Source of the DNA: Leptobacterium sp964389205
GTDB taxonomy: Bacteria; Bacteroidota; Bacteroidia; Flavobacteriales; Flavobacteriaceae
Length of the DNA stretch: 64,000 nt
Assembly: GCA_964389205.1 (NCBI GenBank)
Contig: CAYMDH010000008.1
Coordinates: 27,696-91,695, forward strand
Direction: 5' to 3'
Part shown: piece after piece, positions 43,144 to 52,953 of the stretch
How the letters are laid out: every line of letters starts with the position of its first letter
Position numbering within the stretch: position 1 is the first letter of the stretch
The notes under the pieces: generated by a model
What the model saw: only the letters and a program-made list of their open reading frames with translations
What the model was told of the DNA's origin: nothing
Databases searched by the model: none
Program-made: the position numbers and the translations under genes

Positions 43144-43764
43144 CTAAATAATATTGATGCTTCCTTTTCCTTCTCTAACTATTCTTGGTTCTTCTTCAGA
43201 TAAATCGATTATTGTTGAAGCAATATTACTTCCATAGCCTCCGTCTATTACTAAATCTACCAAATGTTCCCATTTTTCATAAATTAATTCAGGATCTGTA
43301 GTATATTCAATAAGCTCATCTTCATCATGAATAGATGTTGAAACTATTGGATTTCCTAATTCTTCTACTAAAATACGGGTGATCTTATTGTCAGGTACTC
43401 GTATTCCTACCGTTTTCTTCTTTTTAAAATGCTTAGGCAAATTGTTATTTCCTGGAAGTATAAATGTATAGGGTCCTGGCAATGCTCGCTTTAATATTTT
43501 AAATGTGGTTGTATCTATTTGCCGTATATAATCAGATAGATTACTAAGATCTGCACAAATGAATGAAAAATTAGACTTTTCTAGCTTAATTCCTTTAATT
43601 CTTGCAATTCTTTCTAATGCTGCTTTATTTGTAATATCACAGCCCAGCCCATAAACAGTATCCGTTGGATATATGATAACTCCTCCCTTTTTAAGAACAG
43701 CCACTACCTTGGCAATTTCTTTTGGATTGGGATTCTCCTCATAAATTTTAATAAAATAATTCAC
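43144..43764 (-). CDS. tsaC: L-threonylcarbamoyladenylate synthase
   Basis: Makes threonylcarbamoyl-AMP from threonine, bicarbonate and ATP for the t6A37 modification of ANN-decoding tRNAs. The 206 residues match the YrdC/Sua5-like domain: GGVIIYPTDTVYGLGCDI near residues 28-45, KKKTVGIRVPDN and GNPIVSTSIHDEDE. It has no C-terminal Sua5 domain, so this is the short TsaC form. The start codon is GTG. It heads a two-gene unit with the DUF2569-like protein and is divergent from the broken CelD-like gene after 212 bases. Confidence 0.92.
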   Translation of the reverse strand: MNYFIKIYEENPNPKEIAKVVAVLKKGGVIIYPTDTVYGLGCDITNKAALERIARIKGIKLEKSNFSFICADLSNLSDYIRQIDTTTFKILKRALPGPYTFILPGNNNLPKHFKKKKTVGIRVPDNKITRILVEELGNPIVSTSIHDEDELIEYTTDPELIYEKWEHLVDLVIDGGYGSNIASTIIDLSEEEPRIVREGKGSINII

Positions 43765-43976
43765 TATCGAGATCGTTAGCTGATTAGAAAATTTTATTTA
43801 ATTAATTGATTCAATAAATAAACAGAATAATGTTAAGCTATACAAGGAAATCATTTAAGTTTTATAATATTAAAATAAAAACTAATCTTTATTGTTTTAA
43901 AGGTATATTTATATAATAAAAAAAGAGAATAAATTCAATTCGGGAAATCAAAAACCCATATGTTAGTGCAAAATTT

Positions 43977-44531
43977 GTGGCGATATGGTTACATCATTTT
44001 AATACATCTAAAACTAGTGTGAAATTTGATTTTATTAAAGAATTATCTTTTATAAAGAATAGATATTTCCCTCTATATCAGAATATAGGAAAGCACCATA
44101 CAAGAGGTTTATCATATAGCTTAGGAAATCATAATACAAACGATTTTAAGAAGAAAGTGTTTCTTATTTATGATATCCCAATCTATAAAAATCTAGAGAT
44201 AACAACATTTAACTCGCTTAAAATTAAAAAGGTTAAACAATACAAAGGGTATCTAGCAGATTTAAGTGATTTCAAAAAATTAGATGATTATATTATTGCC
44301 AATTTTAGTAAGAGAAGCAAACGTGTTTTTAAAAAAAATATTTATCGATTAGAAGCATGTTTTAATATCAAATACAAAATGTATTTTGGAAAAGAATCTC
44401 TAACTAAAGGCGAATATGCTTTTATTTTTAAACATTTTAAAAAACTACTTGAAAAACGTTATGAGCATAAAGGAGAAAGCAATAGCCTTTTAGAAGATTC
44501 GTATTGGAATTATCAATACAATCTTGTATAA
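43977..44531 (+). pseudogene. CelD/FemAB-like acyltransferase, N-terminal fragment ending at an in-frame TAA
   Basis: A 184-residue fragment of a GNAT-superfamily acyltransferase, in which YKGYLADLSDFKKL and FSKRSKRVFKKNIYRLEACF mark the first substrate-binding half. It ends YWNYQYNLV and TAA at 44529-44531; the next codons in the same frame, GCT ATG TTG, continue without a shift into the second half. The usual protein has both halves in one chain of about 380-420 residues. The start is also poor: the frame is open back to 43920 and reads like a natural N-terminus, NPYVSAKFVAIW, but has no ATG, GTG or TTG before 43977. Two defects point to a pseudogene, though suppression of the stop is possible. 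Confidence 0.7.
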
Positions 44532-44534
44532 GCT

Positions 44535-45224
44535 ATGTTGTTAGACGGAAGAGCTTCTTTATTTGTAATATATAATGATGACCTTCCCTTTTCTATTTCT
44601 GTAAATTTCATTTCTGAAGACACTCTATTTGCAGATTTTACCGTTTTTGATATTGATTACTCAAAATTTAATATAGGCTTTATTGATATTATGAAACATT
44701 TACAATGGTGCATAGACAATAAAATTAAGGTATTAGACTTTTCTAAAGGAGGTTATGAATATAAGAAACGATGGAGTAATTTAACCTATCATTTTAATTA
44801 TCATATTTTATATGATTCTAATTCATTAAAAGCCATTTTTGTTGCAAAAAGTGTTTCTATGATTTTAAAAACCGTGCAATTTTTAAGAGATAAAAATATA
44901 CATACTTTATATCATATAATTACTGATAAAATATATAGATTTAACTCAAAAAAACAATATAAAAATAGTCTCTATAAAACAGAAGAAATTGATATCATAC
45001 CTAAAAATATTAATTTAGTGAAATTCGATTTCAAGACGATATCTTGCGATTATTTTAAACGAATTACTTACACTTTTTTATATAAGTATTGTGAGAACAT
45101 AAAAAATATAACAGTTTTTAAAATATATGATGATGCACAGAATGCATACATAATCTCTGGAAAATCAAAGCATCAAAAATTAATTTTTGATAAAGAATAT
45201 AAACTGTCAACCTATGATAGTTAA
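44535..45224 (+). pseudogene. CelD/FemAB-like acyltransferase, C-terminal fragment
   Basis: The 229-residue in-frame continuation of the preceding fragment. GRASLFVIYNDDLPFSISVN is the typical second GNAT-like core, followed by FADFTVFDIDYSKFNIGFID, VLDFSKGGYEYKKRW and a longer C-terminal tail. It lacks an independent promoter and its ATG is only three bases after the TAA, so any translation would need reinitiation. The stop at 45222-45224 overlaps the convergent pcrA stop by 18 bases. Together with the first half this is a single gene of roughly 415 residues. Confidence 0.7.
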
Positions 45225-47531
45225 TTTAGCAAAACGTAACAACAGTTTTTTTAACCCACCGTTTTCAAACTTAATTTCTGCCTTCTTATCATTTCCCGTT
45301 CCTTCAATTTTAACTATTTGTCCTTTCCCAAAACGCGTATGTGAAACTAAACTTCCAACTTGCAAATCATTGTCAAATAAGTTAGTATTAGTAATTGATT
45401 GCCCAATATCTGGTTTCAATTTCCGTAATTTTCGTAATTGAGATTCTGTTGGTCCTTTTTTAGGAGTGCTACTTACGGGTTTCTTTAATCTTAATTTACT
45501 TTTATCTACATCTTCAAAAATATCAGCATCTATTAATGATTTATATCTATAATTAGCTGTTAATGGGGGTGTTAAATGCTCTACAAATTTTTCATCTATC
45601 TCTTCAATAAATCTGCTGGGTTCTGCATCTATAAGTTTTCCCCATCGATATCTGCTTTGCGTATATGTTAAGTAGGCTTGTTTTTCAGCTCGGGTTAAGG
45701 CTACGTAAAACAAACGCCTTTCTTCTTCCAATTCACTTCTAGTATTCATACTCATCGCAGAAGGAAAAAGATCTTCTTCCATACCTACTATATATACATA
45801 AGGAAATTCTAATCCCTTAGCAATATGAATCGTCATTAATGCTACTCGATCATCATCTCCAGTATCTTTATCTAAATCTGTAGCTAACGCAATATCTTCC
45901 AGAAACTCGTTTAATGCTCCAGTTGCATCTGCCAATTCTTTTTGTCCTTCTACAAAATCCTGAACACCATTTAATAATTCTTCTACATTTTCCATTCTGG
46001 CAATTCCTTCTGGAGTACCATCTTTTTTAAATTCTTGTAAAATTCCTGTCTTTTTGGATACATGTTCAGCCACAATAAAAGCATCTGCACTTTGATTCAT
46101 GATTTGAAAACTTTTAATCATGGTTACAAAATCGTCTAGTTTACGTTTGGTACCAGCATTAATTTTTAAATCTATTTTCTCCAGATTTGCCATCACTTCA
46201 AAAATGGAACGATTGTAATGATTGGCAGCGACTATCAATTTATCAATTGTTGTTTGCCCAATTCCTCGTGTAGGAAAATTGATGACACGTTTTAAAGCTT
46301 CTTCATCTTTAGGATTTATAATAAGACGTAAATATGCTAATATATCCTTAATTTCTTTACGCTGATAAAATGACAAACCTCCATAAATGCGATACGCAAT
46401 ATCTCGTTTTCTCAAAGCATCTTCAATAGCTCTAGATTGTGAATTTGTACGATATAAAACAGCAAAACTCCCACTAGTCAATTGCTCCTGCATTTTATTT
46501 TCAAAAATAGAACTCGCTACAAATCTGCCTTCTTCAGCATCTGTAATGGATCTATTTACTTTGATAGAAGCGCCTTCTTCATTAGCGGTCCAAACTACTT
46601 TTTCTAATCTGTTTTTATTCTTTTCAATAATAGAGTTTGCAGCGTTTACAATGTTTTGTGTAGAGCGATAGTTTTGTTCTAGTCTATACATTTGTACATT
46701 GTCATAATCTTTTTGAAAATTTAGAATGTTATTGATATTTGCTCCTCTAAAAGCATAAATGCTTTGCGCATCATCACCTACCACGCAAATATTCTGAAAT
46801 CGATCTGACAATGCTTTTACAATTAAATATTGCGAATGATTTGTATCTTGATACTCATCTACTAATATATAACGAAACCGGTCTTGATATTTCATCAAAA
46901 CATCTGGAAATCTGGTTATTAATTCATTGGTTTTTAATAATAAATCATCGAAATCCATAGCTCCAGCTTTAAAACAACGATCTACATATTCTTTATAGAT
47001 ATCTCCCATTCTAGGACGTTTTGCCATTGCATCTGCTTCTACTAATTCTGGATTATTATAATATGCCTTTACTGTTATTAAGCTATTTTTATAAGAAGAT
47101 ATTCTGGAGTGAACTTGTTTGTATTTGTAAATATCTTTATCCAAGCCTAATTCTTTAATAATCGATGATATTAATCGTTGAGAATCTTGAGTGTCATAAA
47201 TAGTAAAATTGCTTGGATACCCTAATCTATCTGCTTCAAAGCGAAGGATTTTTGCAAATACAGAATGAAAAGTCCCCATCCATAAATTCTTTGATTCTGT
47301 ACTACCAACTATCTCTGTAATACGCTTTTTCATTTCTCTTGCTGCCTTATTTGTAAAAGTCAAAGCGAGAATATTAAATGAATCTACTCCTTGATTCATT
47401 AAATATGCAATTCTATACGTTAGTACACGTGTTTTTCCAGACCCAGCTCCAGCTATAACAATTAAAGGGCCGTCCTTTTGAAGTACAGGGGCTCTTTGAG
47501 CATCATTTAATTCATTCAAATACTTTTCCAA
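45207..47531 (-). CDS. pcrA: UvrD/PcrA-type DNA helicase
   Basis: A superfamily 1A 3'-5' DNA helicase of 774 residues that acts in repair and replication restart. Motifs: Walker A GAGSGKT (28-34), GTFHSVFAKILR, motif II DEYQDT, VVGDDAQSIYAFRGAN, EQNYRST, then TIHIAKGLEFPYVYIVGMEE, and FYVALTRAEK near residue 565. The TIH residues are followed by I where S is usual. The C-terminal 120 residues hold the tail with GSLVSHTRFGKGQIVKIEG, seen in PcrA/UvrD proteins. It starts at TTG (MEKYLNELNDAQRAPVL); its end overlaps the convergent broken acyltransferase by 18 bases. Confidence 0.93.
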   Translation of the reverse strand: MEKYLNELNDAQRAPVLQKDGPLIVIAGAGSGKTRVLTYRIAYLMNQGVDSFNILALTFTNKAAREMKKRITEIVGSTESKNLWMGTFHSVFAKILRFEADRLGYPSNFTIYDTQDSQRLISSIIKELGLDKDIYKYKQVHSRISSYKNSLITVKAYYNNPELVEADAMAKRPRMGDIYKEYVDRCFKAGAMDFDDLLLKTNELITRFPDVLMKYQDRFRYILVDEYQDTNHSQYLIVKALSDRFQNICVVGDDAQSIYAFRGANINNILNFQKDYDNVQMYRLEQNYRSTQNIVNAANSIIEKNKNRLEKVVWTANEEGASIKVNRSITDAEEGRFVASSIFENKMQEQLTSGSFAVLYRTNSQSRAIEDALRKRDIAYRIYGGLSFYQRKEIKDILAYLRLIINPKDEEALKRVINFPTRGIGQTTIDKLIVAANHYNRSIFEVMANLEKIDLKINAGTKRKLDDFVTMIKSFQIMNQSADAFIVAEHVSKKTGILQEFKKDGTPEGIARMENVEELLNGVQDFVEGQKELADATGALNEFLEDIALATDLDKDTGDDDRVALMTIHIAKGLEFPYVYIVGMEEDLFPSAMSMNTRSELEEERRLFYVALTRAEKQAYLTYTQSRYRWGKLIDAEPSRFIEEIDEKFVEHLTPPLTANYRYKSLIDADIFEDVDKSKLRLKKPVSSTPKKGPTESQLRKLRKLKPDIGQSITNTNLFDNDLQVGSLVSHTRFGKGQIVKIEGTGNDKKAEIKFENGGLKKLLLRFAKLTIIG

Positions 47532-47710
47532 AGCTCTACTCTTTTCACTTGGTTAATGGTGTGAATTTAACTAATATAGTATGATTAATAAAACAATGAA
47601 TAAATAGTTATAAACAGCTATTAAAATAATATTTTGATATCTTTAAGGCAGAAATTTATATAATACATTTATATTCCACTCAAATATTTGAAAATCATTA
47701 ATTATAGCAT

Positions 47711-48985
47711 ATGAAAAAGACCTTGCTTATTACCCTTTTATTTGCCATCAATTTTGGTTGGGCACAAAATAGCCTAAACAAAGATATTGATGCTATTGAA
47801 TCTAAAGTTATTGAATGGAGACGTTATTTTCATGAAAACCCAGAACTTTCAAATAGAGAGTTTAATACTGCTAAAAAAATAGCCACTCATTTAGAAAATT
47901 TAGGGATTACTGTACAATCAGGTGTTGCGAAAACAGGTGTTGTTGGAATCTTAAAAGGTAAAAAGCCTGGGAAAGTAGTTGCTTTACGGGGAGATATTGA
48001 TGCGCTACCTGTTACTGAAAGAACAGATGTTGCATTTAAATCTAAAGTCACCACAGAATTTTTAGGCACTCAAACAGGGGTCATGCACGCTTGTGGTCAT
48101 GATACTCATATTGCAATTCTTATGGGTGTTGCAGAAGTATTGGCCAAGAACAATAATTTTGCTGGAACTGTAAAATTTATTTTTCAACCTGCCGAAGAAG
48201 GAGCTCCTCCTGGAGAAGAAGGTGGCGCAGAACTTATGGTAAAAGAAGGTGTTTTACAAAATCCTAAGGTAGATGCTATTTTTGGATTACACATAGGTGC
48301 TGGAATAGATGTTGGTAAAATACAATACAAGCCCGGTGGAGCAATGGCTGCTGCGCAACGATTTGTAATTAATGTAAAAGGGAAACAAAGTCATGGATCT
48401 GCTCCATGGTCTGGAGTAGATCCTATTGTTGTTTCTGCAAAAATCATTGATGGTTTGCAAACAATTATCAGTAGAGAATCTCCTTTGATTCAAGAAGCAG
48501 CGGTTATTACAGTTGGAAAAATAACTGCAGGTACTCGTAATAACATCATTCCTGAAAGTGCAGAGCTTATAGGAACCATTAGAACTTTAGACTATAATAT
48601 GCAAAAGCTCATCAATCAAAGAATGAAAGAAATGGTTAGTGCTATTGCAAAAGCTTATAGAGCAGAAGCTACTATTTCTATAGCAAAAGGAGTTCCGATT
48701 ACTTATAATAATCTTGACTTAACAGCTAAAACACTTTCTTCTTTAGAAAAAGCAGCAGGGAAAAAAAATGTTATTTTAAGCAAAGCTATAACTGGAGCTG
48801 AAGATTTTTCATTTTTTCAAGAAAAAATTCCTGGTTTCTATTTCTTTATAGGGGGGAAACCTATAGCAACAAAAATACAAGACGCAGCTCCTCATCATAC
48901 TCCAGACTTTTATATTGATGAAAGCGGCATGCTTCTAGGTGTAAAAACATTCACTCAAATTGTATTCGATTATTTAGGTAAATAA
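47711..48985 (+). CDS. Secreted M20 amidohydrolase
   Basis: A 424-residue M20D-type metalloamidase with a signal peptide (about 1-19, ending NFGWAQ), so it acts in the periplasm or outside. The catalytic and metal residues are in GDIDALPV, MHACGHDTHIAIL and FQPAEEGAPPGEEGG. The lid domain includes FVINVKGKQSHGSAPW; the C-terminal ITGAEDFSFFQEKIPGFYFFIGG closes the active site. Substrates are probably N-acyl amino acids or short peptides. It precedes the glutamate-synthase-like gene by nine bases and may share its transcript. Confidence 0.9.
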   Translation: MKKTLLITLLFAINFGWAQNSLNKDIDAIESKVIEWRRYFHENPELSNREFNTAKKIATHLENLGITVQSGVAKTGVVGILKGKKPGKVVALRGDIDALPVTERTDVAFKSKVTTEFLGTQTGVMHACGHDTHIAILMGVAEVLAKNNNFAGTVKFIFQPAEEGAPPGEEGGAELMVKEGVLQNPKVDAIFGLHIGAGIDVGKIQYKPGGAMAAAQRFVINVKGKQSHGSAPWSGVDPIVVSAKIIDGLQTIISRESPLIQEAAVITVGKITAGTRNNIIPESAELIGTIRTLDYNMQKLINQRMKEMVSAIAKAYRAEATISIAKGVPITYNNLDLTAKTLSSLEKAAGKKNVILSKAITGAEDFSFFQEKIPGFYFFIGGKPIATKIQDAAPHHTPDFYIDESGMLLGVKTFTQIVFDYLGK

Positions 48986-48994
48986 ATTTTAGAT

Positions 48995-50572
48995 ATGGAA
49001 ACGGTTTTAGATATACTCAGTTCAATTCCTTGGTGGGCATGGATTCTTTTAGTAATTGTTATTATAATTGTAAGAGATGTTTTTGTTCAGAAAAAACACA
49101 CGATAAGTCATAATTTTCCTTTAGTTGGGCACATACGGTATATGTTAGAAAGTATAGGACCCGAATTAAGGCAATACTTGGTTGCTAACAATAGAGAAGA
49201 ACTTCCTTTTAACAGAGTTGAACGGGGATGGATATACGCATCGGCAAAAAAAGAAAATAATTATGAGGGGTTTGGTACTGATAAAGATATTTATTCGCAT
49301 CAATATTTTTTTATAAACAATGCGATGATTCCTTATAAAATAGATGATAATCATCCCAATAAAGAAGATAAATGCTTTTTGCCTTGTGCCAAAGTGATGG
49401 GTCAATTTCATAATAGAAGAAATCCTTTTCGCCCTGGTTCTGTTATCAATATCTCTGCTATGAGCTTTGGTTCTCTATCTGCAAAAGCAGTAGAATCAAT
49501 GAATATAGGAGCATTAAAAGCGGGTGCATATCACAACACAGGAGAAGGTGGCTTGTCTCCTTATCACAGTAAAGGATCTGATGTAGTTTTTCATTTTGGA
49601 ACTGGTTATTTTGGCGTGCGAGACAAAAAAGGTAATTTCTCTATGGACTTGCTAAAAAAGTTAGTAACTGAAAAGCCTTTTATCAAAGCGATAGAAATAA
49701 AACTTTCTCAAGGAGCAAAACCAGGAAAAGGCGGAGTTTTACCAGGTAAAAAAATAACTGCAGAGATTGCAAAAATACGAAATGTAGAAATTGGCGAAGA
49801 TGTACTCTCTCCTGCATATCACAAAGCCTTTAGTACAATTCCTGAATTGGTAGATTTTATTGAGGCAATTGCCGAAGAAACAGGATTGCCTGTAGGAATA
49901 AAAGCAGCTATTGGAAAATTAGATCAATGGAAAGAATTGGCTAAATTGATGAAAGAAACTGGTAAAGGGCCAGATTTTATTACTATAGATGGTGGTGAAG
50001 GTGGAACTGGAGCCGCACCTCCTAGCTTTGCAGATCATGTGGCATTACCATGGGTTTTTGGTTTTAGCGACATTTACAAAGTTTTTAAAGAGCAAGAAAT
50101 AACCGATCAAATTGTATTTATAGCCAGTGGTAAATTAGGTTTTCCTGCCAAAGCTGCTATGGCCTTTGCTATGGGAGCAGATTGTATTAATGTAGCTAGA
50201 GAAGCAATGATGAGTATCGGTTGTATCCAAGCACAAATATGTCATACTAATAGGTGTCCTGCAGGTGTTGCTACGCAAAGCAAATGGTTACAAAATGGAA
50301 TTAATGTTCCTCTCAAATCTGATCGCTTAAATCAATATTTTAAAACATTTCGCAAAGAACTTATAGAGATAACACATGCTTGTGGTTATGAACATCCTTC
50401 TCAACTTACAATGGATGATGTAGATATAAGTTTAGGAGATAAGAATTTAACACAAACATTGGCGCATACCTATGGATATCATAAAGTAAAAGTTCCTTTT
50501 AAGAGCATGCAAAATCTTAAAGACTGTATATATTTAGGAGGAAAAAATAAAGATTTACTAGAAAATTGCTGA
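48995..50572 (+). CDS. FMN-binding glutamate-synthase-like protein
   Basis: A 525-residue protein matching the FMN-binding domain of glutamate synthase without its amidotransferase part. An N-terminal transmembrane helix (about 10-28) anchors it, with the (beta-alpha)8 FMN domain from about 130 to 480, including SAMSFGSLSAKAVESMNIGA, ITIDGGEGGTGAAPPSF and CINVAREAMMSIGCIQAQIC. CHTNRCPAGVATQ is the cysteine-bearing stretch typical of the iron-sulfur region. It is not a complete glutamate synthase; the reaction is unknown. It follows the M20 gene by nine bases. Confidence 0.88.
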   Translation: METVLDILSSIPWWAWILLVIVIIIVRDVFVQKKHTISHNFPLVGHIRYMLESIGPELRQYLVANNREELPFNRVERGWIYASAKKENNYEGFGTDKDIYSHQYFFINNAMIPYKIDDNHPNKEDKCFLPCAKVMGQFHNRRNPFRPGSVINISAMSFGSLSAKAVESMNIGALKAGAYHNTGEGGLSPYHSKGSDVVFHFGTGYFGVRDKKGNFSMDLLKKLVTEKPFIKAIEIKLSQGAKPGKGGVLPGKKITAEIAKIRNVEIGEDVLSPAYHKAFSTIPELVDFIEAIAEETGLPVGIKAAIGKLDQWKELAKLMKETGKGPDFITIDGGEGGTGAAPPSFADHVALPWVFGFSDIYKVFKEQEITDQIVFIASGKLGFPAKAAMAFAMGADCINVAREAMMSIGCIQAQICHTNRCPAGVATQSKWLQNGINVPLKSDRLNQYFKTFRKELIEITHACGYEHPSQLTMDDVDISLGDKNLTQTLAHTYGYHKVKVPFKSMQNLKDCIYLGGKNKDLLENC

Positions 50573-50634
50573 TTGTATACAAATTCAGAAAAATTTGCGT
50601 TTAAATAGAAAACAAAACTAAAAACAACCTTCAA

Positions 50635-51153
50635 ATGGAAGAAAAAGTTCTAGATTTATTTTTGTACGCAATCCCCTCTCTGATAACAGGTATTATTGCT
50701 TATTACTTCTTTAGCTTACACACAAAAAATGAAGATGGAAGAAGGCAGTTTTTAATTCAGAAAGATGCACAAAAAAACTCTTTGCCTATTAGATTACAAG
50801 CATATGAGCGAATGTCTTTATTTTTAGAACGAATAAATCTTCCTAAGTTATTAGTTCGTGTTAATCCTGAAACGGCTTCTAAAGAAGATTATGAAAACTT
50901 ATTGATTAAAAATATTGAAAATGAATTTGATCATAATTTATCACAACAAATATATATTACCGATGAATGTTGGAATATTATAAAAGCTGCTAAAAATGCA
51001 ACCATTCAAATTATTAGAAAAACAGGAATGAGTAATAAAATAGATAGCTCTGATAAGTTGAGAGAAACAATTCTAAATGATCTTTTAGATAAACAATCTC
51101 CTTCGTATGCTGCTTTGTCTTATATTAAAAAAGAAGTAGGCGAATTGTGGTAA
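50635..51153 (+). CDS. Hypothetical membrane-anchored helical protein
   Basis: A 172-residue protein with one N-terminal transmembrane helix (about 8-26, LFLYAIPSLITGIIAYYFF). A mostly helical soluble part follows, with LPIRLQAYERMSLFLERINL and ITDECWNIIKAAKNATIQII. I recognise no named domain; similar proteins are often described as hypothetical in Flavobacteriia. It ends five bases before the convergent patatin stop. Cotranscription with the upstream gene is possible but the gap is 62 bases. Confidence 0.6.
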   Translation: MEEKVLDLFLYAIPSLITGIIAYYFFSLHTKNEDGRRQFLIQKDAQKNSLPIRLQAYERMSLFLERINLPKLLVRVNPETASKEDYENLLIKNIENEFDHNLSQQIYITDECWNIIKAAKNATIQIIRKTGMSNKIDSSDKLRETILNDLLDKQSPSYAALSYIKKEVGELW

Positions 51154-51157
51154 CATA

Positions 51158-52051
51158 CTATAATTCGCTTATCTCATTTTTATTTTTCGCATATTCAAAT
51201 CCTTGATCCCACCACTCTGTCATTAATTTTTTATTAAATACTAATGAGTTTTTAGTAAGCGTAGTTGGTGTATAATATAAATTTAATTTTACGTTTTTAT
51301 TTTGAGCTGCTAACTTTCCAATTTGAATATTATGATGCTCTATTTGATCTAATAAATACCCAAAAAGATTAACCATTAATGAAAAAGGATTTTTTCCTAA
51401 CACATTATTGCGTTCCATGGTTTCTGTTTCTAAAATAATTGCATCTACTTCTGTTGCTCCTCGTTTTATAGCCTCTCTAATTGGTATTACAGAGCCAAAA
51501 CCACCGTCAGCATATTCGTAATTTCCTTTTTTTACTAAAGACATAAAAGGAATATAATTACAAGAAATCCAGATCCAATCGCAGAAATCAGTATAAGATG
51601 TTTCATTTACAGATTTATATTCAATACTGTTTTTAGTAAGATTGGCTACTGTTACAATAACGTTTTTATGGCTTTCTTTAATTTTCTCAAATTCTGCTTC
51701 GGAAAAATTGCGGCGTATGGTTCTACGTAATGCTTTACTTTCTCCAAAAGTTCGTTTCCCTTTTAATATTTGCCAAAAAACATTTAAATGATTTATAGTT
51801 ACATATTCTTTATCATTTTTCCTCTTAACGATAAAAGGATTGTTACTAAATATTTTACGTTGATTTACTGTTGTGTACATCGTGTGTAACTTATCAATTT
51901 GTCCATTTGCTAAATGTGGTATTAATAGACTTCCTGTAGAAGTACCTAAAAATAAATCGTATGATTTTTTCTTTTCTTTTAACAAATATTGAGCTACTCC
52001 TCCTGCAAAAGCCCCTTTACTTCCTCCTCCGCTAATAACTAATGCTTTCAT
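51158..52051 (-). CDS. Patatin-like phospholipase, second of a tandem pair
   Basis: A 297-residue patatin-like acyl hydrolase. The oxyanion-hole motif SGGGSKGAFAGG (7-18) and the nucleophile S38 in LGTSTGSLL are intact, with the dyad Asp in the YADGGFG stretch. No signal peptide or membrane helix is visible, so it is probably cytosolic or membrane-peripheral, acting on phospholipids or lysophospholipids. Its start overlaps the upstream patatin stop by four bases (ATGA), and the two proteins are clearly paralogous over their full length, the result of a tandem duplication. Confidence 0.88.
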   Translation of the reverse strand: MKALVISGGGSKGAFAGGVAQYLLKEKKKSYDLFLGTSTGSLLIPHLANGQIDKLHTMYTTVNQRKIFSNNPFIVKRKNDKEYVTINHLNVFWQILKGKRTFGESKALRRTIRRNFSEAEFEKIKESHKNVIVTVANLTKNSIEYKSVNETSYTDFCDWIWISCNYIPFMSLVKKGNYEYADGGFGSVIPIREAIKRGATEVDAIILETETMERNNVLGKNPFSLMVNLFGYLLDQIEHHNIQIGKLAAQNKNVKLNLYYTPTTLTKNSLVFNKKLMTEWWDQGFEYAKNKNEISEL

Positions 52052-52953
52052 TCTGAAATGATTTCATTAACCTCTGCGTTTTTCTGTTTTGCATATTCGA
52101 AACCACTCTTCCACCATGCTGTCATTTGTTCTTCCTTAAATATTAATGAGTTGGTAGTAAGTATAGTAGGTGTGAAATAAAAATTAATAATAGTATCTTG
52201 ATGTTTTGCAGAAAATTTCCCTATTCGAATATTTTGATGTTCTATTCTATCTGCCATAAAATTAAAAACATTGGTAAGTAAAGAAAATACATTTTTTGAA
52301 GGCATTCTGTTAGAATAAGAAGTTTCTGTTTGAAGAATAATTGCATCAATTTCTTTAGCTCCTCTTTTTACAGCTTCTTCTATAGGCACCATACAGCCTA
52401 ATCCTCCATCTGCATATTCACAACCTTCTTTCTTTACCAAACTCATAAAAGGTGTGTAGTTGCAAGAAATCCAAATCCAATCTAAGAAATCATGATATGA
52501 AAAATCTTTAAGAGATTTATATTCAACTTGATTTAGTGAAAGATTAGATACCGTAACTATAATATCTTTCTTTCCTGCTTTTAAAGTTTCGAATTCTTCT
52601 TCAAGAATTTCTTTTTCTACCAACCTTCTCAGATTACTACTATCACCAAATGTCTTCGATCCTTTTATAAATTCTTTAACTACATTAAAATGATTGATAG
52701 CTATACTTTCAACACCATGTTTTCTTTTTATACTAAAAGGACAGTTTTTAAAAATACTTTTTTGATTTACTGAAGTATAAATTCGCTTTATTTTTTCAAC
52801 ATTTTGCAATGCCAAGTGTGAAATTAATAAGCTTCCTGTAGATGTCCCAAGGTACATATCATAATCTTTCTTTTGTTCTTGTATTAAATACTGAGCTACT
52901 CCTCCACCAAATGCACCTTTGCTACCGCCACCAGATATAACCAATGCTTTCAT
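52048..52953 (-). CDS. Patatin-like phospholipase, first of a tandem pair
   Basis: A 301-residue patatin-like acyl hydrolase with SGGGSKGAFGGG (7-18), nucleophile S38 in LGTSTGSLL and the dyad Asp in EYADGGLGCM. It is paralogous to the next gene over the entire length. It ends with the ATGA overlap that starts the second copy, and itself begins one base... directly after the M1 peptidase gene's downstream boundary in a head-to-tail run, so the three genes on this strand are likely one transcript reading peptidase, patatin, patatin. Specific lipid substrates are unknown. Confidence 0.88.
   Translation of the reverse strand: MKALVISGGGSKGAFGGGVAQYLIQEQKKDYDMYLGTSTGSLLISHLALQNVEKIKRIYTSVNQKSIFKNCPFSIKRKHGVESIAINHFNVVKEFIKGSKTFGDSSNLRRLVEKEILEEEFETLKAGKKDIIVTVSNLSLNQVEYKSLKDFSYHDFLDWIWISCNYTPFMSLVKKEGCEYADGGLGCMVPIEEAVKRGAKEIDAIILQTETSYSNRMPSKNVFSLLTNVFNFMADRIEHQNIRIGKFSAKHQDTIINFYFTPTILTTNSLIFKEEQMTAWWKSGFEYAKQKNAEVNEIISE

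Noticed and set aside
45187..45441. 84-codon plus-strand frame over the pcrA C-terminus
   Set aside because: Antisense to the conserved C-terminal tail of PcrA, without a coherent protein pattern.
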